From positions 25,051,835 through 25,115,834 of the forward strand of contig NC_003076.8 of NCBI RefSeq assembly GCF_000001735.4: a stretch of DNA of 64,000 nt, in the 5' to 3' direction. Shown here in pieces: positions 1 through 10,943 of this stretch. A program made the translations under genes and the position numbers. This stretch comes from Arabidopsis thaliana. Its lineage: Eukaryota > Streptophyta > Magnoliopsida > Brassicales > Brassicaceae. How positions within the stretch are numbered: position 1 is the first letter of the stretch; each line of letters begins with the position of its first letter. The notes beneath the pieces are model-generated. The model had not been told where the DNA came from, ran no database searches, and worked only from the letters and a program-made list of their open reading frames with translations.

Positions 1-542
1 TGGGCTCAAAATACACACACGTAAGATCAATCCTCAAAACGTGTGTGTAAATCCACACGGCTATATATAATTAATTCATGTGGCTCATGCTTATTGATTA
101 CAAATCATATACATATGTCTTAACGATTACTGATTATAATTTTATACGAAATTTGTTTATTTATTATGATGTAACTTTATAGTTTTATGAGATATATATA
201 AATACAAACTTTATAATCAATTTCTAATTCATGATGGAGTAGAAATAAGCAAAACCAAAAACATAAGCAATTTGACAAAACAGAGTCTACAAGTTTGGGA
301 ACACAAAGGGATTACATAACCTGACAAACAGAAACAGACTAAGAAGAGACAAGATTTGAGAGATGAGACTGATGCGAGCGAGACACCAATCTCTTCTTCA
401 AGCCACTCTCATTATTAATTTTGTCTGCATAATTAGAAACATTCAGAACACTAATCAAACTAAAGAGGCTGATCAGTTCTTCCCAGTCACAAACAACAAC
501 AAAAACAGCCCCTGAGTCACAAACACACAGTGCTCCATTCCA
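1..542. other. 3' flank of BAG7, no gene seen
   Basis: This AT-rich stretch lies downstream of the BAG7 stop codon on the minus strand. The part nearest 542 is probably BAG7 3' UTR. I see no ORF with protein-like composition, no tRNA and no clear repeat. The left edge may belong to a neighbouring gene outside the window. Confidence 0.5.
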
Positions 543-2336
543 TCATTCTTCTTCCGTTTCAAGCATCTGCACAATCTGAGTCACTCCCTCTGCGATTTCT
601 TTGCGGATCAAACTGTCTGGCATATCAAATGTTCTTCTTCTCATCGACAATGATTTCCCCTGCGGTTGCGGGTCTACCACATCTAACATTGCTTCCAGCT
701 CATCCACCATTGATCTCTTCGCTCCTCGAACCATCACATCAACTCCCTGATACCAAACAAACACAATCTCCATAATTCTTATCACTTAATACCTTAAAAA
801 CCTTTTAGCTTAATCTTATTCTAAATGTGATATGATGATTTGCAAAAGCAAAGGCATTCCCATTTGAAGAGCAAATAGAGACTATAGAACCATAAATCCA
901 CTGAATTAAAAAAACCAAGAGAAATACCTCTATGGCGTCAACAGTGAGGAGGAGTACAATGATCTTCTCTGAGAATTTCTGACGCTCCTCTCCATCACGA
1001 GCAATCAGGCGACGGTAGCTGAAGTTGTGGAAAGAAGCTCTTAGCTCCTTAAGTTTAGTCTTTGCAATAGCAAGATCACGAAGAGCACGCAATGATTTTG
1101 AGCGACGAATCAAATAAGCTTTGAAGGCCCTCTGGATCATCACAGCCGCATATTCAGGTGGCATTTCCTTGTTCTTCCCCTTCTTGGTCCTAACTGCTCC
1201 ATTCCTTCTGGAAAACGCCTTTATAACCACACAACCATATAGTAAGTACAACAAGCTTTAGTTAAAGATGACATCCAAATAAATATCTGATTAAGTCTAT
1301 GTCTATAACTTAATAATCACTCTGTTTTGCTAACCTAAATACCACCACTCAAACACATAAAGGTTCCAACTTTTGAAGAAACCATGCCTATCGCTATCAA
1401 AATCAAACTCACTACTCTCAAACAACTTCATGACAGTGACACTAAAGCAGAGCAAACAAAACAACAGTCAATTCAAATGGTGAATGATACCTTCCTAAGA
1501 ACGATAGCACCATGTTCTGACGACTCATCATCTTCTTCTTCCTCCTCCTCAATCACCACAACACGAGTTTTCTCCTTCTTCTTGCTCTTAGTCTCTATCT
1601 TCTCTTTCTTCTCCTTCTCCTCATGTTTCTTCTTTTTCTCTCCTCCAGTAGTAGCCTTGATGATATAAGTATGCGAAACCTCACCATTCTCTCTCTCACT
1701 CTTCACCTCCGTCGTCCAATTATAACTCTTCTTCTTATTCTTATTCTTCTTCTTCTCCGCTTCAGCAGCAGCAATAGCTTTAGCTTTCGCCTTCTCCTTC
1801 TTCAAAGCAGCTAACTTTAACCCTTCCTCATCCTTCTTCCCTCCTTTAATCTCCGTCGTCCATCTATACTTCCTCTCTCCCGAACCTTCAATCTCAGCTT
1901 CCAACTTATACTTCCTCTCCAACGGTCCTTGAATCTCCGCCTCCCATTTATACTTCCTCTCACCACTTCCCTTTATCTCCTTCGTCAATGTATACTTCCT
2001 ATCACTCTTAGGACTAACCAATCTATCAAACTTTGATTCCAAATCAGAAACACGGTCACAAAGATACTTCAATGGATACTCCGGCTCTAATCTCCGACGA
2101 ATCACCTTGTACTTGCAAGACGACGGAGATTTCTTAATCTTAACCAGATCCGTCACGGTTTCGAATAGATCGAGAGGATTAGGTGATGAAAACTCGAAGA
2201 GATCTTCAATGTCTTCGTCGATGAAGGAAGGAAACCCTAGGAACAATGATGAAGGTTCAACAATGGAGGTTTCACGGACGATGAGTGGTGTACACGTGTA
2301 CGGATCGATGAGATCGAGTCTATGGAACAAAGTCAT
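543..2336 (-). CDS. BAG7: BAG family molecular chaperone regulator 7 (ER-resident BAG protein)
   Basis: Three exons (2336-1491, 1218-928, 746-543) join in frame to 446 codons, the known BAG7 length. The first exon carries repeated motifs of the type ERKYKxEAEI (about residues 100-150) and then a very Lys/Glu-rich, probably nuclear-targeting region. Exon 2 encodes an IQ calmodulin-binding motif (AAVMIQRAFKAYLIRR, from about residue 305) that runs into the BAG domain (about 320-400). Exon 3 gives the tail. From family knowledge, BAG7 is the Arabidopsis BAG protein located in the ER, binds the Hsp70 BiP and supports the unfolded-protein and heat responses. After stress it is processed and can move to the nucleus. 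The start is the first ATG of the open frame. Both introns have GT-AG ends. Identification is firm; the functional statements are literature knowledge. Confidence 0.95.
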
Positions 2337-3229
2337 GGTTTTGTTTTAGAGTGTTTTTGACTCGGAAGCTCGTGAACTCTGCGAATCCGGTCACGAGTAA
2401 GGTGTATTAATAAAAGCTCTTTTGGATTGGTAGTGATAATGGCTTTACGAATAAATGAGCTTTATTTAGAATTTGATCCAAAAATTTGATATCAGATTTA
2501 AGACAGAAGATGGAGAAGACGACAAATTCTTGAGTTTAACGATGTTGAGATTGAACAAAAGAGCAAGAATGGTCAAAAACGGTGGGCCTTGAGGGTAAGT
2601 TTGACATTTACGATGGGGATTATCCGGTTTGGCCATTTCCATGCCATTTCAAATATAAACTAATAAAAGTTTACTAAAGCTTATTGTATTAGCAATTAAA
2701 TATTACTAGTGAATAGTATTTTCATTACTGGCGAGATAAGTTGGTTTGAAAATTTCTTTATTCGACGTATAAATTGGTTTTATCTATGATAACCAGCCCG
2801 GTTCGATGAACAGATGAGGCGGATATTGAAGATAACCGTGTGTTTAGTGGGGAAATGACGAATTTGACCTTGAAGCGTGTGAGGTATTACGTCGACAAGA
2901 GAATCTTTCGGTGGGATTACAACCGGGTAAAAGATGGCACGTGGGGCCTGGTTACTCCCACGTGAGCCACACCAAACAAATCTTACGTTATTTTGAATGT
3001 GTTTTATCACGAAGACAAAAAATGCCAAGAGAATCGAAACAAACAAAAAAAACATAAATAGAAAGCAAAGATCTATTGAAAATTACATCAGAATCATTGT
3101 AAAACATTAATAGAAAGCCAAAACCTATTGAAAATTACATCATAATCATTGTAATTTAACATTCACATGATCCCATCATAATCAAAACAAAGTAGGTTCA
3201 ATGAAAACAACGAAAATTTGTCACCAAAG
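2337..3229. promoter_or_regulatory. BAG7 upstream region with an inverted pair of G-boxes
   Basis: About 0.9 kb separates the BAG7 start codon from the stop codon of the next minus-strand gene. It holds CACGTGGG at 2938-2945 and its mirror CCCACGTG at 2957-2964, with an 11-bp spacer, about 600 bp upstream of the BAG7 ATG. These ACGT-core G-box/ABRE motifs are typical bZIP sites. The ORF that could be drawn at 2780-3055 on the minus strand overlaps this region and has no recognisable domain. Confidence 0.5.
3058..3161. repeat. Imperfect tandem duplication, about 52-bp period
   Basis: Two adjacent copies begin at 3058 and 3110. Each contains AGAAAGC and, further on, CTATTGAAAATTACATCA followed by AATCATTGTAA. 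They differ by a few substitutions and short indels. The repeat lies just downstream of the minus-strand gene ending at 3230, probably in its 3' UTR. Confidence 0.7.
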
Positions 3230-3772
3230 TTAAGTAGGAGTGAGAAAAATGGTTTCCTCGTTCATTTGATTACAAAGATAACCATAGAAACTTACCATAC
3301 TCGTAACAAAACCAACTATACCAAAACTAACCAAACCCCTAAACCGCTTCTTCTTCATCTTCTCGGTTCTTCTCATCGCCAACTTCTCTTCTAATGAATT
3401 CGCATCTTGATATTCTGCATGTAACGATTCAACCAACGAGCGAACCAAAGTGGTCTCATCTACACCACCACCACTTTCCAAACTCTGCAAGTCCAGTTGG
3501 TTGATTGGACCGGTCTTTTCCTTGAAAGCCTCTTCAAGTTCGGTTAACCTCTTAGCCATGAAACGAAGTTTCAACATCTCTTCTTCGTCTTCATCGTCCT
3601 TAACCGACGATATCTCCGCACATAAAAGGGTTTGCGTGAAAACAAACCGGGTTCCGAATTCCCGGTATGCGTTAAGATCACCATTGCCAGAACCGAATTC
3701 TTGTAGGTAATACTCAAGTTCTTCGAGTTTCTTCCCCAAGATTGTGTTTGCTTTCGCCTTCGTCGTCTTCAT
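3230..3772 (-). CDS. Unknown coiled-coil protein with a C-terminal membrane anchor
   Basis: This is a single-exon gene. The open frame extends upstream to 3787 only through a TTG codon. The first ATG is at 3772, giving 180 residues starting MKTTKAKANT. The protein is helical and highly charged, with heptad-like Leu/Glu segments (about residues 12-30 and 65-90) and an acidic DDEDEEE run near residue 60. A single hydrophobic segment at about 147-166 (GLVSFGIVGFVTSMVSFYGY), preceded by a Lys/Arg-rich stretch, suggests a tail anchor. I believe it corresponds to AT5G62400, annotated as unknown. It lies head-to-head with SMC2, 701 bp apart. No enzymatic motif is visible. A membrane-tethered coiled coil is inference from sequence only. 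Confidence 0.75.
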   Translation of the reverse strand: MKTTKAKANTILGKKLEELEYYLQEFGSGNGDLNAYREFGTRFVFTQTLLCAEISSVKDDEDEEEMLKLRFMAKRLTELEEAFKEKTGPINQLDLQSLESGGGVDETTLVRSLVESLHAEYQDANSLEEKLAMRRTEKMKKKRFRGLVSFGIVGFVTSMVSFYGYLCNQMNEETIFLTPT

Positions 3773-4473
3773 CCTTTTCTTAAACAATTATTTCTCCCAT
3801 TTTCGAAAGGTTTTAAACTCTTAAAAATAACTTCTCGTAGTCGATCGGATGGCGACGGTTAATGTGAAGCTACACGTATCATAAATATAACTGTCCAAGG
3901 CCAAGGTTACGTGGCCTATAGAAATTAGATCCTATAGTTTTGCTCCCTCGACGATATCGATATCCGTTGTGTGGATCTGCGCCATGCATGTCGAACATGA
4001 TATATGTGCATTAACAAACATAGCACCATTCATTAGTCATATTCAAACAAGGAATGAACCATTAATTTGTGGGTGTGAAGCAGAGTGGGATATCGTTGTT
4101 AACATATGAAGTATACATGTATAAAATTGTACAGAATGTATTTGATACCATCAAACCTTCTGAATGGTGTGGAAGGTTTCAGAACTGTTCCCAAAGTTCA
4201 CTTTCCCGCTCCTTGTGTTCCCAAATCGAAATGCCCTTGTTTTCAAAATCCCAAATCGACTCCTAATTATCTTCAACTAAAAAACCAAAATTGACTTCAG
4301 ATTCGCCTTCTTCTTCTCTTGCAACGTTTCAATTTCATGTGCCTTCGACCTTAGATTCCAATTTTGAATTCGAATTTCTGGGGTTTCGATTGAGCTCTTC
4401 TCGCTTTTTTCTAGGGTTTTGTCGCATATGCTGCGAGTGTGAGTGGAAATTTGGGGGAAGAAGAAGAAGGAAG
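3773..4473. promoter_or_regulatory. Divergent promoter region between the unknown gene and SMC2
   Basis: This 701-bp interval serves two genes read away from each other. The SMC2 side contains TTTCCCGC at 4202-4209, an exact E2F-type site about 270 bp upstream of the SMC2 ATG. A CTAGGGTTTT (telo-box-like) sequence lies near 4411 in the likely SMC2 leader. No TATA box is obvious on the SMC2 side. Confidence 0.5.
4202..4209 (+). promoter_or_regulatory. E2F-type site upstream of SMC2
   Basis: TTTCCCGC fits the plant E2F/DP consensus WTTSSCSS. It is placed where a proximal promoter element would be expected for a condensin gene needed in S/G2-M phase. Binding is inferred from the motif and gene function only. 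Confidence 0.55.
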
Positions 4474-7400
4474 ATGCATATAAAGGAGATATGCTTGGAG
4501 GGTTTTAAATCATACGCGACGAGGACGGTGGTTTCTGGTTTCGATCCACATTTCAACGCGATAACGGGTCTGAATGGTTCGGGAAAATCCAACATCCTCG
4601 ATTCCATCTGTTTCGTTCTGGGTATCACCAATCTTCAGCAAGTTCGAGCTGCTAATCTTCAGGAACTCGTCTATAAGCAAGGCCAAGCTGGGATTACTAA
4701 GGCGACTGTCTCGGTTACCTTTGACAATTCCGAGAGACACAGAAGCCCTCTCGGCTACGAAGAACATCCAGAGATTACTGTGACTAGACAAGTATGTTCT
4801 TTGTTTCTCTTTTGTTGTACTCATCAATTCATGTGCTTGACAAAATTTGAGACTTTAACTTGGAATTGTGTATCTTTTGGTGTTAAAAAGATTGTAGTTG
4901 GTGGAAGGAACAAGTATTTGATAAATGGGAAGCTAGCACAACCAAGTCAAGTTCAGAATCTATTTCACTCGGTGCAGCTTAATGTCAACAATCCACACTT
5001 TCTCATCATGCAAGGGCGTATCACCAAAGTTTTGAATATGAAGCCTCCGGAGATATTGTCCATGCTTGAAGAAGCTGCTGGAACAAGGATGTATGAAAAC
5101 AAGAAAGAGGCTGCATTGAAAACGCTTGAAAAAAAGCAGACCAAGGTTGATGAGATTAATAAGCTTCTTGATCATGAAATATTGCCGGCTCTCGAGAAGT
5201 TGAGGAAAGAAAAATCACAGTACATGCAGTGGGCTAATGGTAACGCGGAGCTAGATCGACTAAGGAGATTCTGTATTGCCTTTGAATATGTTCAAGCGGA
5301 GAAGATTAGAGACAATGCTGTTCTTGGAGTTGGAGAAATGAAGGCGAAGCTCGGGAAGATTGACGCGGAAACAGAAAAGACACAGGAAGAAATACAGGAA
5401 TTTGAGAAACAGATAAAAGCTCTGACTCAGGCAAAGGAAGCCAGTATGGGGGGAGAAGTAAAAACTCTGTCAGAAAAAGTGGATTCACTGGCTCAAGAAA
5501 TGACACGTGAGTCATCTAAACTTAATAACAAGGAGGACACCCTTCTGGGAGAAAAAGAGAATGTTGAAAAGGTTAGAGACTGAAGAAAATTATTTCTGTT
5601 GCCAGAATGTTATAGATTCTCAGCTATTTCTGGCGTAAATAACTTCCTACTTGGTGTTGACAGATTGTTCACAGTATAGAAGATTTAAAGAAATCCGTAA
5701 AGGAGAGAGCCGCTGCTGTGAAGAAGTCTGAGGAAGGAGCGGCAGACCTAAAACAAAGATTCCAGGAACTCTCCACCACATTGGAAGAGTGTGAAAAGGA
5801 ACACCAGGTAGTACCACTAAAAAAGTATCTCTATTCCATGCCAAATAATATCCATTCGTTTTATGTTAATTGGCTTTATGTCCTTTGATTATTAGGGCGT
5901 ACTAGCTGGTAAGAGTAGTGGAGATGAAGAGAAATGCTTAGAAGATCAACTACGGGATGCAAAGATTGCTGTTGGAACAGCTGGAACAGAGTTGAAACAG
6001 CTAAAAACCAAAATAGAACACTGTGAAAAGGAGCTAAAGGAGAGAAAGTCTCAGTTAATGTCAAAACTTGAAGAAGCCATTGAAGTGGAGAATGAACTTG
6101 GAGCTAGGAAAAATGATGTGGAACATGTAAAAAAGGCACTTGAATCTATTCCTTATAACGAGGGTCAAATGGAAGCTTTGGAGAAGGTTAGCATGGTCAC
6201 TTTAGTTGATTTTGTCTTTTTCTACAGAAAGTATACTTCTCTGACTGAAATATATATTTAGGACCGTGGAGCCGAACTTGAAGTTGTGCAGAGGCTGGAA
6301 GATAAAGTGCGTGGCTTATCAGCTCAATTAGCAAATTTTCAGTTTACATACAGCGATCCTGTGAGGAACTTTGACCGATCTAAGGTGAAAGGTGTGGTCG
6401 CAAAACTAATAAAAGTAAAAGATAGGTCCTCAATGACAGCGTTGGAGGTAGACTGGATATCTTATCATTTCACAATAAACACTGTTGGGATTTCAATTGC
6501 CTGAAGTCACTTTGCTTCTTGTTTCCAGGTTACTGCTGGTGGCAAGTTGTATGATGTTGTTGTAGACTCAGAAGATACTGGAAAACAGCTCCTTCAAAAC
6601 GGTGCTCTTAGGAGAAGAGTTACAATTATACCTCTGAACAAAATCCAATCTTACGTTGTTCAGCCTAGAGTGCAGCAAGCGACTGCTAGATTGGTATGTG
6701 GATCTTTTGTTTGGTCCATTTAGATTTAATCTCTTTGTTTTCATTTTCATTGCTAATTTTTTATTATATATTTTCAGGTTGGAAAGGATAATGCAGAACT
6801 GGCACTTTCCTTAGTCGGTTATAGTGATGAATTAAAGGTACACGCCTGCACAGAGTAACATGAATCTGATATATAATCCTCTATTTTTCAAGTTTTCAAG
6901 AATACATAATAAATTTCAAGTTCAAGCTCATATTTGTGTGAATCATGGTATTTTGCAGAATGCCATGGAATATGTTTTTGGCTCCACTTTTGTTTGCAAA
7001 ACTACTGATGTAGCAAAGGAAGTAAGTATTTCCTAAGCATTTAGTATTATATGTGGGCAGGGCCTTCAGTTTTTCTTTCTTGTGAGATGATGTCAGCTTA
7101 TATATAAATCTTTACGTGGAATATGTGGTGTGTACATTTTTTTAATTGCCTAAGCTTGTTTTTAGTAACTCTTGACGGATAATCTATTCTAAAGTTTATC
7201 ACTTTTGTTGGGGTTATAACTTATAAGTGCAACATATACCTTGAGTTTATTCCCACTGTCTTAGCTACTATTTGATAGTTTTGATTTATTGCTTTTGCCT
7301 CTAGAGTTCAGTCTTTGATGTGCCCCTCATTGCTTCTTCTGCAGGTTGCTTTTAATCGGGATATTCGGACTCCAAGTGTCACACTTGAAGGTGACATTTT

Positions 7401-10400
7401 CCAGCCAAGTGGTCTTCTTACTGGTGGGAGTCGCAAGTATGTCTTTCTTTCTTGGACGCTTATATCTCTAGTGAGAGTCATCTCCTTATAAAAGTATTTT
7501 GGTCTTTTTTTTTTCCTTTGCCTTAGGGGTGGAGGTGATCGCCTTAGGAAACTTCATGACCTGGCAGAAGCTGAATCAGAATTACAAGGACACCAAAAAA
7601 GGTTGGCTGACGTTGAATCACAGGTAAACCCCTATTCTTCCGTGATAAGTCTAAATACAACTTGGAATTGAACAGGTGCTAGCCATATTTTGAAATTACT
7701 AAGAAAATGATAAGGCAGTAGCTTAGTAATGGTCTCTGATTGCTCTCTCTAGACTCCTCATGTCACACAGTTATAAAGTACTTTCAGTATTTTAAACGTA
7801 AACTGCTGATTTATCTTGACATGACAGATCAAAGAGCTTCAGCCTCTTCAAATGAAATTCACAGATGTTTATGCACAGTTGGAGCTGAAGACGTATGACT
7901 TGTCCTTATTTTTGAAGAGGGCTGAACAAAATGAGCATCACAAGGTTATATCTCCATCTTCTATCTATATCTTTCAAGCTAAATTATCTGCGTCGTTGGT
8001 TTTTTTGTGGTACTTGAATCACATACATTTATACTTTCCATCACCTGTTGTATACACAGCTTGGCGAAGCTGTAAAAAAACTTGAAGAAGAGCTTGAAGA
8101 AGCGAAATCCCAAATCAAAGAGAAGGAACTTGCTTATAAAAATTGTTTTGATGCTGTTTCCAAACTAGAGAATTCCATCAAAGACCATGACAAAAACAGA
8201 GAAGGAAGACTTAAGGACTTGGAAAAAAATATTAAAACCATCAAAGCTCAAATGCAGGCAGCTTCCAAAGATTTAAAGGTATTTTATATTTTTTGGTCAG
8301 TTACTTCCATGCCATTGAACTTCTTGAATCCATTTTTCTTTTCCTTATCCTGGGTTATCCAGTTTTATCATGGAAGCATTGCCTTCTTTTGAATTTGCTG
8401 TAACGTTGTCTCTGGTTCGTCATGCGCATAGAGTCATGAAAATGAAAAAGAGAAGCTTGTGATGGAGGAAGAAGCAATGAAGCAAGAACAATCGTCCTTG
8501 GAGAGCCACTTAACTTCATTGGAAACCCAAATCAGCACTCTGACTTCGGAAGTAGACGAGCAGCGAGCCAAGGTGCTGTAGTTTTGCTACTCTTGGTGAA
8601 GTTTGTTGAAAATAAAGAAATATATCATGTTAATATATGATTCCCCTGCAGGTTGATGCCTTACAGAAGATTCATGATGAGTCTCTTGCCGAGCTCAAGT
8701 TGATACATGCAAAGATGAAGGAATGTGATACACAGATAAGTGGTTTTGTCACTGACCAGGAAAAGTGTCTGCAGAAGCTTAGTGACATGAAGCTTGAGAG
8801 AAAGAAATTGGAAAATGAGGTACTTTCTGTTTCTGTTCTATTCCTGTTTCTAGGTTTTGCAAAGCTACAAGCCATGCTTGTTTCTTCCTCACTACCAATC
8901 TGATTTATGCTGTTCTTGCACTTCGTATAAAAATCTTTCGTATTCACTAATCTTGCCTATTAAGAGTTTCTGCCTTGGATTTCTTTAAAATTTTGAAAGT
9001 TCAGTAATTGCGTTAAAGTTCAAACGTCTCAATGGGTAACATACAGCTGTTGGGGATGGTGAGTGAATTAGTAATTGCATAGAAAATTAAGACTTTCTTG
9101 TAACGTGATTTTGATATAAAATTGGAAAAGTTCAGTAGTTTCTGAAATTTCTGCATGTCAAGGAATATACTTTTCGTGACAACTGTCTCTTCCAATTTAT
9201 TTATAGGTCGTAAGGATGGAAACGGATCACAAGGACTGTTCCGTGAAAGTAGACAAACTTGTTGAGAAGCATACATGGATAGCATCTGAAAAGCAACTTT
9301 TTGGGAAAGGAGGGACAGATTATGATTTTGAATCTTGTGATCCGTATGTGGCCAGAGAAAAACTTGAAAAGCTCCAATCAGATCAATCAGGGTATGTGTA
9401 TGAGAATTAACGTTTTATCTTTATGAAACCTATATTATATTGTCGTCACATCATTGAAGTGAAATATCAATATGACATGCATTCTTCTTCTTTTCCTGGT
9501 TATTTATTTCCCTCATGAAGCTTGGAAAAAAGAGTGAACAAGAAGGTTATGGCTATGTTTGAGAAAGCAGAAGATGAATACAATGCTCTGATATCGAAAA
9601 AAAATACTATCGAGGTTAGTTACAGAGGACAGAGGGCCTTTGCAATGTATTTCAATAGCTTCGTGTGCCATCATAACACAATTTTTTCGGTTTTTTTCCT
9701 AGAATGACAAATCAAAAATCACGAAAGTGATCGAGGAGCTTGATGAGAAGAAAAAAGAAACCCTGAAAGTTACTTGGGTTAAAGTTAACCAGTGAGTGTC
9801 TTTCTAATCTCCAACAAAGAGTTTGTCTTTGCTCTTAGGCTCATGATCTCATTCCTCAATGTCTGAAAAGATAATATGATATTAGCCTTTGTTAAATCCT
9901 TCTTTTTTATTAGGGATTTCGGATCAATCTTTTCAACTCTACTACCTGGCACCATGGCAAAACTAGAACCTCCTGAAGACGGTAACTTCCTTGATGGTCT
10001 TGAGGTGCGTGTTGCCTTTGGAAAAGTCTGGAAGCAGTCTTTATCAGAACTCAGTGGAGGGCAAAGATCTCTTCTTGCGCTATCACTAATATTGGCATTG
10101 CTTCTCTTCAAACCGGCTCCTCTTTATATATTAGATGAGGTACATCTCTGCTTTTCAATTTCAGATTTCTCAGTTTCCAATTGATATTTCAAATTATCAT
10201 AGAAGATCTATAGGGTTGGTTTATGTTTCCGATGTGGAACACTGATTTTGCATTACAATCAGCGAGTGAAGAGAGAAAATACTCATGATTTTGAATTATA
10301 CAGGTTGATGCAGCTCTTGATCTCAGTCACACACAGAACATAGGAAGAATGATAAGAGCTCATTTCCCTCACTCGCAGGTCTAAATCTCTATTTCAAGCC

Positions 10401-10602
10401 TTACTAATATACTCTTCTATGTATTTACTTAATCCAATTTTGGTCTCTAAACATTTTCTGCTTTTTAAACTCGATGCTTAAACAGTTTATCGTGGTTTCG
10501 CTGAAAGAAGGAATGTTCAACAATGCCAATGTTCTTTTCCGGACAAAGTTCGTTGATGGAGTTTCAACAGTCCAAAGGACAGTAACAAAGCAGACCAAGT
10601 GA
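4474..10602 (+). CDS. SMC2: Condensin ATPase subunit SMC2 (CAP-E1 / TITAN3)
   Basis: Twenty exons (4474-4791, 4891-5571, 5664-5807, 5896-6186, 6262-6447, 6529-6693, 6778-6837, 6959-7021, 7345-7436, 7527-7623, 7828-7944, 8060-8278, 8432-8572, 8652-8819, 9207-9391, 9521-9614, 9703-9791, 9914-10139, 10304-10378, 10486-10602) join to exactly 1175 codons plus stop. The Walker A motif GLNGSGKS is at residues 32-39. Long coiled coils flank a hinge in the middle third. The C-terminal head has the signature [13 protein letters not shown] (exon 18), and Walker B ILDEVDAALD is split over exons 18 and 19. SMC2 pairs with SMC4 in condensin and compacts mitotic and meiotic chromosomes. Arabidopsis has a second copy on chromosome 3. 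The start [15 protein letters not shown] is the canonical SMC2 N-terminus. An upstream in-frame ATG-less extension was not used. Intron 1 (99 bp) has no stop in frame. Confidence 0.97.
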
Positions 10603-10905
10603 TATGCTTATACGTCATTAGATCAATCCAATCAGTATTCAGATTTTGCAATTCCATTTGGCCGTTTCCGTCTAACATTTTCTTTGTATTGAAAATCAAG
10701 ATCTTTGTGTAGAATATGACTGAGTTGTACAACCACTTTATGCAATGTAATGCACTTGAAATCTTGAATTTCTTTGCAATATATGGTCCTGATTATAGAA
10801 CTAGAGACAGCAATCAGACACTGCGATCACACTTGAAGCTACATAGCAACAGATCATGTTTCAGAGATACCAAGAAGTCATTTCATCATTTGTATATAGT
10901 TCATA

Positions 10906-10943
10906 ATAAAACTATACTTCATACATAAAACTATACTTCATAC
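10906..10943. repeat. Perfect 19-bp tandem duplication
   Basis: The unit ATAAAACTATACTTCATAC occurs twice in direct contact (10906-10924 and 10925-10943). A variant, ATAAAACTATAGTTCATAC, occurs again near 11007. This is local replication-slippage-type sequence with no visible function. Confidence 0.85.

Noticed and set aside
2286..2301. GTACACGTGTAC palindrome identical to the one at 35072
   Set aside because: It lies inside the BAG7 first exon and encodes part of the protein. A shared 12-mer with a common G-box core is likely chance.
2780..3055. 91-codon minus-strand ORF with a hydrophobic start
   Set aside because: It overlaps the BAG7 upstream region and its G-box pair. No recognisable domain, and the frame appears incidental.
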